DNA from: Helicobacter enhydrae
GTDB taxonomy: Bacteria > Campylobacterota > Campylobacteria > Campylobacterales > Helicobacteraceae
Length of the DNA stretch: 64,000 bases
NCBI RefSeq assembly: GCF_001693335.1
Contig: NZ_CP016503.1
Span: forward strand, 62,001-126,000
Reading direction: 5' to 3'
The position numbers and the translations under genes were made by a program. This document shows, in pieces, positions 1-6,235 of the stretch; positions within the stretch are counted from its first letter, which is position 1; every line of letters starts with the position of its first letter. The notes below the pieces were generated by a model, which saw only the letters and a list, made by a program, of their open reading frames with translations, ran no database searches and was not told where the DNA came from.

Positions 1-1014
1 GGTTACACCACTTATTTCTTAGGCAAAATCATCAGTCTTGGAGTCACTAGATCCACCCAAAAAGCAGTTGCCTCTGCTCTTGCGATTAATTATGATTTGT
101 ATGTTGCAAACTTCAATTCTCTCAACAAACGAATGGGAGAGCTAAGAGATAACACAAACTCTCAAGGAATATGGGCTAGAGTGTTTGGAGGATTGCAAGA
201 GTCTACATTTGGAGCAAAACTTCACACTCAATACATTAGCACTCAAGCAGGATATGATTATGCTCTCAATCTAGAGGGGGCTAGGAATTATCTAGGACTT
301 GCATTCTCTTATATCAACTCAACAGGCACGAGTGGAGATGAGGATCCGATAGATGAGCTCTATCCCACTTCTCTATCCAATGTCCAATCCAATGGTGCAG
401 AAGTGGCTCTTTATAACTCTTATGTGAGTGATATGGGAATCTACAATGACACCATTGCCAAATTTAGCTATATCACTTCAGATTTTAAACTTAGCAATAG
501 TGTAAAAGATAGCCAAACAAACAATCTAGGATTCACTCTTTCCAATGAAGTAGGCTATCGCTTCATCCTTGGAGAGAAGCAAGATTATTTCATCGATCCA
601 CAATTGGAGATAGGTTTGGGTTATCTTAATCAATCCAACTTCATCGCCAACCTCAAAGCTCTTACAGGAAGAATCAATGAGCTAAAAGCCAATCAAAACT
701 ATATTCTTTTGGCTAGAACTAGAGCAGGAGCAAGCTTTGGCAAAAAGATAGTAGAGCAAGGCAAAAACATCTCCCTCTATGCTGGAGCATTCTATGAATA
801 TGATTTCATCGATGGTGGAAGCAACAAAATCACCACCACAAGAATCCAACACACCAACCCTGCACTTGAATCTAATGGTAGAGTGGTGCTCAATCTAGGA
901 ACCAATCTAGAACTCAATCAATCCACTAGAGTGTATATGGATATAGAGAAAAGCTTCGGAGATAAACTCAGAACCCACTTACAATTCAACCTAGGAGGAA
1001 GGTATAGTTTCTAG
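1..1014 (+). CDS. VacA-type autotransporter, C-terminal barrel (5' truncated by window)
   Basis: The reading frame is open from base 1, so this is the 3' end of a larger gene; 337 residues are visible. Nearly all of it is the autotransporter beta-barrel that inserts in the outer membrane and exports an upstream passenger. The linker-to-barrel signature NSLNKRMGELRDN is followed by WARVFGG, and the protein ends exactly at a terminal aromatic, GGRYSF, as expected for BAM recognition. It is closely similar along its length to the end of the minus-strand autotransporter at 2376-6041, but lacks the hydrophilic tail that gene carries after RYSF. The two genes are convergent. The passenger lies outside the window, so its role cannot be judged. 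Identification as an autotransporter barrel is firm; any specific function is unknown. Confidence 0.93.
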   Translation, partial: GYTTYFLGKIISLGVTRSTQKAVASALAINYDLYVANFNSLNKRMGELRDNTNSQGIWARVFGGLQESTFGAKLHTQYISTQAGYDYALNLEGARNYLGLAFSYINSTGTSGDEDPIDELYPTSLSNVQSNGAEVALYNSYVSDMGIYNDTIAKFSYITSDFKLSNSVKDSQTNNLGFTLSNEVGYRFILGEKQDYFIDPQLEIGLGYLNQSNFIANLKALTGRINELKANQNYILLARTRAGASFGKKIVEQGKNISLYAGAFYEYDFIDGGSNKITTTRIQHTNPALESNGRVVLNLGTNLELNQSTRVYMDIEKSFGDKLRTHLQFNLGGRYSF

Positions 1015-1028
1015 AGCACGAGCTCTAG
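1011..1028 (+). terminator. Inverted repeat on the stop codon of autotransporter 1
   Basis: CTAGAGC, four bases, then GCTCTAG forms a perfect 7-bp stem that includes the TAG stop. A purine tract (1029 to about 1083) follows rather than a T-run, so this is not a classical intrinsic terminator. It may protect the 3' end of the mRNA or be incidental. Confidence 0.35.
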
Positions 1029-1090
1029 AAAAGGGGGAAGGGGGGAATGGGGAAGGAAAAGGAAAGGGAAAAAGAAAAAAGGGTGGGTGT
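1029..1090 (+). other. Homopurine, G-striped tract with quadruplex potential
   Basis: About 55 bases downstream of the stop are almost pure purine, with G-runs of 5, 6 and 4 separated by 2-3 bases and further GG/GGG runs. This pattern fits a possible G-quadruplex or triplex on the sense strand. Similar G-rich stretches lie just past the ends of the other two autotransporters, on their own sense strands (about 2330-2360 and 56468-56478). Confidence 0.4.
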
Positions 1091-1116
1091 GAAACCCAAA
1101 CAAACGAGCATTTGCT

Positions 1117-1160
1117 GGGGCATTTGTATTCACTTCAAATGTCCCTTAGAATGCTCCTTT
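1117..1160 (+). terminator. Conserved hairpin downstream of autotransporter 1
   Basis: GGGGCATTTG pairs with CAAATGTCCC (10 bp, one G-T) and is followed by TTAGAATGCTCCTTTT. The same hairpin and the same trailing bases occur downstream of autotransporter 3 on the other strand (56358-56397), so this 3' module is shared by two autotransporter loci. It looks like a terminator or 3'-UTR element. Confidence 0.5.
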
Positions 1161-1163
1161 TGA

Positions 1164-1196
1164 AAGACTAAGCTTGTCTCCTGCTTGCTTAGTCTT
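1164..1196 (+). terminator. Second strong hairpin after autotransporter 1
   Basis: AAGACTAAGC and GCTTAGTCTT form a perfect 10-bp stem with a 13-base loop. A short third stem, CTTTGCC/GGCAAAG, follows at about 1203-1223. There is no long T-run. Probably part of the transcript end of autotransporter 1. Confidence 0.4.
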
Positions 1197-1356
1197 AGAT
1201 TCTTTGCCTCTCAAGGCAAAGGATTGATCACTCATTTGAAAATCAGTCATACAGCAAACATAAAAAACATAAAATCTGTCTTGAAACATATCAAAATCTT
1301 TTTCAAATCCTTACCAAACCTTATCAAATCTCAAACTCCACTATTTCTTTTACTTT

Positions 1357-2040
1357 GAGCAAACCACCCTTTATACAATTCTAGAATCCCCTAGGATCTC
1401 TCTTAAGGGGGGCAAGGGGAACTTATAGCAGCGTTCCCCTTATCCCCCTTAACAACCCCCATAACCCCAGCATTGCATTAGCAAGGCTCGTTCAAGATTA
1501 CATTGACTTGGCATCCTTTGGGTTCTACAAGGTTAGTTTGGTTAGCAGTTGTTTGTGCTTATATTGAAATAGTGAGGGTTTATATTTTTTGGAGTTTTAA
1601 AAGATTGCAAAAAGATTCCAAGAATCAAAAACAAAACTTTTTAAAAAGATTCTAAGAATCCAAGAAACCAAAGAATCAAGAATCAAGAATGCTTTTACAA
1701 AGTTTCTAAAGATTCTAAGAATCTAGATTCAAATCAATTCAAATCAAAAACAATAAAACCACCAACACAATAAAACAAAAACATTGCACTCTATCGTTGG
1801 GTTGTCACACAAAAAGCGGGCAGGGGTTTGGGGGATTTTAAGGGGGATAAGGGGGGTGCCTCGCAATAAACCCCCTTGTCCCCCTTATAGAAAAAGCAAA
1901 GTGGGAATTGGTGACCAAGAAGTGTGCTTTTGAAAAAGCAATCTCAAAAACTAGGGAACAAATTAAACAATACCAAAGAGCATAGCCTCTCAAGCCAATT
2001 TCAACACAAGAATCCAATCGCACAAAATGACTAGCAAACA
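1357..2040. repeat. Dispersed hairpin-rich repeat, copy A
   Basis: No gene is evident in 1015-2375 apart from small frames inside repeats. Copy A has a left module with a 20-bp stem, TTAAGGGGGGCAAGGGGAAC pairing with GTTCCCCTTATCCCCCTTAA (1403-1452). A left tail (to about 1590) contains TTCTACAAGGTTAGTTTGG. A spacer is crowded with AAGAATC words, and a right module has a stem of AAGGGGGATAAGGGGGGT with ACCCCCTTGTCCCCCTT (1840-1886). The right module is the reverse complement of the left one with some divergence, so the element is a large imperfect inverted repeat. Copies B (19973-20620) and C (55434-56010) share the same order. Confidence 0.85.
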
Positions 2041-2124
2041 GCGTTTTGCACAAATGAGATTTGAGGTGATTCTAGAATCTATTGGGGTTTTATTTTTGGG
2101 ATTGGTTTGACAAAAGCACGGCTT

Positions 2125-2300
2125 TTGGTTTTTCAAGCTTGGCTTGGTGTTTTTCTTAAGGGGGGCAAGGGGAACTTAGGGCAGCGTTCCCCTTATCCCC
2201 CTTAACAACCCCCATAACCCCAGCATTGCATTAGCAAGGCTCGTTCAAGATTACATTGACTTGGAATCTTTTTTGGTTCTACAAGGTTGGTTCGATCGGC
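2125..2300. repeat. Dispersed repeat, partial copy A' (left module only)
   Basis: The hairpin at 2156-2205 and the following bases through GCAAGGCTCGTTCAAGATTACATTGACTTGG repeat the left module of copy A almost base for base. The copy then decays and ends in four tandem TTGCC units (2303-2322). No right module follows; the end of autotransporter 2 lies 75 bases further on. Confidence 0.8.
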
Positions 2301-2302
2301 GT

Positions 2303-2322
2303 TTGCCTTGCCTTGCCTTGCC
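2303..2322 (+). repeat. TTGCC pentanucleotide x4
   Basis: Four perfect tandem TTGCC units lie in non-coding sequence between the repeat copy and the 3' end of autotransporter 2. A pentanucleotide array can change length by slippage, but no reading frame depends on this one. Confidence 0.6.
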
Positions 2323-2375
2323 TTTAATTCACCCCCTCTCCCCTTTCATTTTGATACACCCCTTTTTAAACCTCA

Positions 2376-5300
2376 CTACTGATTAGTCGCCTTTGTCCCT
2401 GTGTCTTTGGCTTTGTTGGGCTTAGTAGGCACTATTCGATCTTTTTCTGTTTCCTCTGTAGGAGTATTTCCTACTCTCAAAGGAGCAGTGGTTTGTGCTT
2501 TTGCATTCTCAATGCTTGTTTTTTCTCCAAAGCTATATCTAGCTCCTAGATTGAATTGGAGTTGTGTCCTTAGTTTGTCTCCAAAGCTTTTCTCTACATC
2601 CACATAGACTCTAGTGGATTGATTAAGCTCTAGATTGCTTCCTACATTTAAAACCACTCTACCATTGGAAGCAAACTCAGGATTGTAAGCTTTTGTTGTG
2701 CTTGTAGTGAGTTTGTTGGATCCTCCTGTGACAAGATCATATTCATAGAATGTTCCAACATAAAGAGAGATGTTTTTGTCTTGTTCTACAATCTTTTTAC
2801 CAAAACTAGCTCCTAGTCTAGTTCTAGTCAAAAACACACTCTCTTGGAGTGCTTTGAGTTGATTGCCTTTGCCACTTCTAGTTTTCATCTTGGTGGTGAA
2901 GTCAGATTGATTGAGATAACCTAAGCTTAACTCTAATTGTGGATCAATGAAATAATCTTGTTGTTCTCCTAGAATGAAACGATAACCCACTTCATTGGAG
3001 AGAGTGAATCCTAGATTGTTTGCAGTGTTGTTGTGATCACTACTATTGCTCAAAGAAAAATCAGAAGTGATATAGCTGAGTTTGGCAATTGTGTCATTAT
3101 AAAGACCTACATTGCTCACATAAGAATGATAAAGAGCAATTTCATATCCACTTGATTGGATATTGGAGAGATAGATAGTATTGATACCACTCACATTGAT
3201 TGCATTGCTAGCTTGAGTGGCTTTGTTGCTCTCACCCTTAGAGTGCATATAAGAGAATGCAAGTCCTATGTAGTTTTTGGCACCCTCTGTTTCTAGTGCA
3301 TAATCATATCCTCCTTGAGCAGTCACATAGCTTGTGCGTGCTCCCAATCCAAAGTTAGATTCTTGGAGTCCTCCAAACACTCTAGCCCATACTCCTTGAG
3401 TGTAAGGATTGTCTCTAAGTTCTCCCATTCGTTTGTTAAGAGAATTGAGGTTTGCAATGTATAAATCATAATTGATAGAGAGAGCAGAAGTGAGAGCTTG
3501 TTGGGTGGTATTATCCACTCCTAGACTGATTGCTTTGCCTAGGAAGTAGGTGGTGTAGCCACCACCTGCTTGTGCTTTGCCATTTACCCCATCAACTTTA
3601 CCATTTACCCCATCAACTTTACCATTTTCATTTGTGGCTACTTTTTCAAAGTCAATGAGAATCTTTTCTCCACCATTGATTGTTTCAATGGAGGTGAATG
3701 TGGCTAGGGCATTATTGACATTATCGCTATTATCTCTATTTTTTATGGTAGCGACGGCAATGTTGTGTTCTGTCTCTGTGCCACCACTTGAATATTTGAT
3801 ACTTGAAGTTTGGCTAGGGTCGATAGCAACGGCAATCTGTTCTTTGAGAGCAGTGTTGCCTTGATTGTTGTTTCCTACACTTAAGATGACAACACGATCA
3901 GAATAGGCGTGTCCGTAGGTGCCACCACTTGCTCCTACATCCACTCCTCCGATTTTGCTACCTGCTTGTGTTGCTTCAGTATCCACAGAGACAACAAAGG
4001 TGAGGTTGCTTGAAGAGAGTCCTACACTTTGTGAATCTGCTTGGTTTGTTTTTCCAATCTCTAGGAGGTTGAAGTTGTGGGCTTGTCCTAGTGTGGCTTG
4101 GGCATTGCTTGAGAGATTGAGGGTGGCAGATGTGGCATTGGCACTAAGCTTGAGGGTCTCTGTTGTGATTTTGGGGGCTTGGAGATTGAGAGTGCTTCCA
4201 TTTCCAATCTCTGTGGTTGTGATAGTAGCGGTCCCATTTGTAAGATTGAGAGTGGATTCTGTGGCGTTGGCAGTAAGCTTAGTGATAGTGTTGGTCGCAC
4301 CTTGGAGTGTGAGGGTGGAGTTGGTGCCATTGAGATTGAAGGTTGTGTTTCTGCCACTAGCTGTGTAAATATTTTTTGCTATGGTGAGATTAGCAGAATC
4401 AAGAGTGAATATATTTTCTCCACTAGCACCAGTGACAATAGCATAATCACCGCTACTACCATTTCCTTGATTATCAATTCCATTTGTTCCGATTGTGCTG
4501 TTACCTTGACCAATAAAAATGGTATTTTTTGCATTGTCTCCTGCAAAGATTCCATTATCAACAGCTATTTCCTCTATGAGAATGGTATTTTTTCCACCAT
4601 TTTTGCTGATGATTTTATTAGCAGTAAGTTTCCCTTTGGCAATGTTGCTTACAGAGGGAGTATCTATCGCATTTGTATTGATTGTCAAATCTTTGGCAGT
4701 GCCACTACTTCCAAGTGTTAAAAATCCTTTGCCGATGTAATTACCACCAGTACCATTTACATTTGCTTCTACAACATTGATAGAAAGGGTATTTGTATCA
4801 CCTGCTCTTTGGCTATTGTTAAGTTCAAGGCTAAGAATATTGCGATAATCGCTAGTAGCATAATATTGGTTTGCAAACATTGCCTGTAAATTTTCTAAAT
4901 AAAGCGTAGCTTGTTTTTTGAATTGTATAAGATTGTAGGATTGTGCGCCTCCAAATTTTCTGCTCTTATCATGCTCAGCTTCTCGTGGTCTTGCGATAAT
5001 ACTCACACGGTTACTACTCTCTCCAATTTCTCCCTTATTTTCAAAAAGGATTCGGTTGTGAGCATTGTATTTGTATTGTGCATTCTGACCACCACCTGAA
5101 CCTTCAGCTATGATTTGTCCTGTGCTTCCATTTCCTTTGATGAAATTGGTTGAGTTGCTATGATTTTTGAAAGTGATATTGACTCGTGTATTATTTTCAC
5201 TTGAATATCCGTATGATCCATTGCCTACGACTATACCTCCACTGGCTGTAATATTTCCTTCAATCCCTCCAGCTCCATTTTGAAAAATGAAATTTTGCTC

Positions 5301-6041
5301 ACCATTAGTATATAATGCTGTTAAATTTCCTTTGAGTTTTGCTCCACTATCAAAAGTGAAATTTGTTTTAACTCTCTGATAAATTATTCCACCTTCCTTC
5401 CGAGCATTAATATCGATATTGCCTATCATATCACCTTTGAAAGTGGCATTAACTATATCATTAAGTTGACTAGCCTTAACTTCAATATTGCCCTTGAGGG
5501 CTGTTTTTGGTGTGTCACTTCCTGCTGTATTGGGGGTAGTGCCATCAAAAACAAGTGTTGCTGTGCGAGCACTTCCCCATCTTATTAGATCAAAATCAAT
5601 GAAAAGTGTGCTAGTGCCAGCATTTCCTAATTGGAGTCCATTGTTTTTGTTGATGAGTTTGATTTGAGCATTACCTCCACCTATGGAGGCTTCTGCTCCT
5701 TGTTGTTGGCTCCCACCACTATTTCTAAATTTGAGAGTGAAATTATCGATTGTTAGAGAGCCACTTGGTAATTGAACAAATTGTATTTTATTGAATTGCG
5801 AATTTCTTTCTGCTTCAATTTTTAAGGTAGTGAATTTTTGAAAACCTGTTTCACCAACACCTTGTTTCCAACAAATCGCACTTGCACTGCCGTCACAATC
5901 TGTCGCACTCGCTACACTTACACCTAATGCCAATGCCAACGAAGTGGCAACAAGGGGTTTGAAAATAGAGGCGTGCTTTTCCATAGTTATACCCCCCCCC
6001 ATAGATATTTTATCGCTTATTGTTTGTCTCAAGATGTTCAT
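2376..6041 (-). CDS. VacA-type autotransporter 2 (1221 aa)
   Basis: Secreted surface protein. The signal peptide core FKPLVATSLALALGVSVASA is followed by a Cys pair (CX7C) just after cleavage. A long Gly/Asn/Ser/Thr-rich beta-helical passenger follows (about residues 50-850), then the barrel beginning near NSLNKRMGELRDN. An upstream ATG (6041) has a good ribosome site, AAGGAG, six bases away. From it the frame passes through a G9 run (5992-6000) and reaches a second ATG at 5984 that would give an ordinary signal peptide. The protein continues 50 residues past the barrel-closing RYSF with a Lys/Thr/Glu-rich tail, unlike autotransporter 1. A 7-residue repeat KVDGVNG occurs twice in the linker. 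It is convergent with autotransporter 1. Identity as an autotransporter is firm; the passenger's role is unknown. Confidence 0.94.
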   Translation of the reverse strand: MNILRQTISDKISMGGGITMEKHASIFKPLVATSLALALGVSVASATDCDGSASAICWKQGVGETGFQKFTTLKIEAERNSQFNKIQFVQLPSGSLTIDNFTLKFRNSGGSQQQGAEASIGGGNAQIKLINKNNGLQLGNAGTSTLFIDFDLIRWGSARTATLVFDGTTPNTAGSDTPKTALKGNIEVKASQLNDIVNATFKGDMIGNIDINARKEGGIIYQRVKTNFTFDSGAKLKGNLTALYTNGEQNFIFQNGAGGIEGNITASGGIVVGNGSYGYSSENNTRVNITFKNHSNSTNFIKGNGSTGQIIAEGSGGGQNAQYKYNAHNRILFENKGEIGESSNRVSIIARPREAEHDKSRKFGGAQSYNLIQFKKQATLYLENLQAMFANQYYATSDYRNILSLELNNSQRAGDTNTLSINVVEANVNGTGGNYIGKGFLTLGSSGTAKDLTINTNAIDTPSVSNIAKGKLTANKIISKNGGKNTILIEEIAVDNGIFAGDNAKNTIFIGQGNSTIGTNGIDNQGNGSSGDYAIVTGASGENIFTLDSANLTIAKNIYTASGRNTTFNLNGTNSTLTLQGATNTITKLTANATESTLNLTNGTATITTTEIGNGSTLNLQAPKITTETLKLSANATSATLNLSSNAQATLGQAHNFNLLEIGKTNQADSQSVGLSSSNLTFVVSVDTEATQAGSKIGGVDVGASGGTYGHAYSDRVVILSVGNNNQGNTALKEQIAVAIDPSQTSSIKYSSGGTETEHNIAVATIKNRDNSDNVNNALATFTSIETINGGEKILIDFEKVATNENGKVDGVNGKVDGVNGKAQAGGGYTTYFLGKAISLGVDNTTQQALTSALSINYDLYIANLNSLNKRMGELRDNPYTQGVWARVFGGLQESNFGLGARTSYVTAQGGYDYALETEGAKNYIGLAFSYMHSKGESNKATQASNAINVSGINTIYLSNIQSSGYEIALYHSYVSNVGLYNDTIAKLSYITSDFSLSNSSDHNNTANNLGFTLSNEVGYRFILGEQQDYFIDPQLELSLGYLNQSDFTTKMKTRSGKGNQLKALQESVFLTRTRLGASFGKKIVEQDKNISLYVGTFYEYDLVTGGSNKLTTSTTKAYNPEFASNGRVVLNVGSNLELNQSTRVYVDVEKSFGDKLRTQLQFNLGARYSFGEKTSIENAKAQTTAPLRVGNTPTEETEKDRIVPTKPNKAKDTGTKATNQ
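3581..3628 (-). repeat. Tandem 21-bp repeat in autotransporter 2 linker
   Basis: Two near-perfect 21-bp units encode KVDGVNG twice between passenger and barrel. An in-frame unit such as this could expand or contract without disrupting the protein. Confidence 0.7.
5992..6000 (-). promoter_or_regulatory. G9 tract in the 5' coding region of autotransporter 2 (possible phase-variation site)
   Basis: On the coding strand, ATG is followed by eight more G, encoding GGG. In the 9-G state the upstream ATG (6041) is in frame with the signal peptide. Removing one G gives a TAA stop just before the second ATG; adding one G gives an overlapping frame that runs past it. Long G runs are the usual slippage sites in Helicobacter and Campylobacter contingency genes. 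Confidence 0.7.
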
Positions 6042-6075
6042 CTTATGCTCCTTAATTGAAATTTAAATCATTTCA

Positions 6076-6109
6076 AATATATCAAAAAAATTTCTGATTT
6101 TTTAATCAG
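6076..6109 (-). promoter_or_regulatory. Putative promoter and palindrome upstream of autotransporter 2
   Basis: On the minus strand TGATATATT forms an extended -10 (TATATT at 6081-6076), about 35 bases upstream of the start. Where a -35 would lie there is a perfect palindrome, CTGATT, TTTT, AATCAG (6094-6109), which could be an operator. No regulator can be assigned from sequence. Confidence 0.45.
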
Positions 6110-6235
6110 ATTCTCAAATCGCGGTGTTTGTTTGCATTTTTGTGTTTCAAATCACACAAGAATCCATTCAACAAATGAATGACTTTTTGCTAAAATGCAG
6201 AATTTAATCAAATCATTTCAGTGTAAGGTTGTTTT

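Noticed and set aside
1403-1452. CRISPR-like array suggested by spaced repeated hairpins
   Set aside because: The hairpin modules are not at regular spacing, alternate in orientation and lie in three distant places; no spacer-repeat pattern or cas genes are present.
1838-2053. Minus-strand frame of 71 codons in repeat copy A, with similar ones at 20403-20621 and 55800-56024 sharing the end RGFIARHPPYPP or a shifted version
   Set aside because: The shared residues come from the hairpin arms and loop of the repeat; the copies are in different frames, have no ribosome site and end at different points, so they are not treated as genes.
1357-2300. Complete insertion sequence or transposase remnant
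   Set aside because: No transposase motif or frame of suitable size is visible in any copy; only a non-autonomous element can be considered.
3919-4368. Long open frames on the strand opposite autotransporter 2 (also 57542-59476 opposite autotransporter 3)
   Set aside because: These arise from the biased Asn/Thr/Gly codon pattern of the passenger; composition is low-complexity and they have no ribosome sites.
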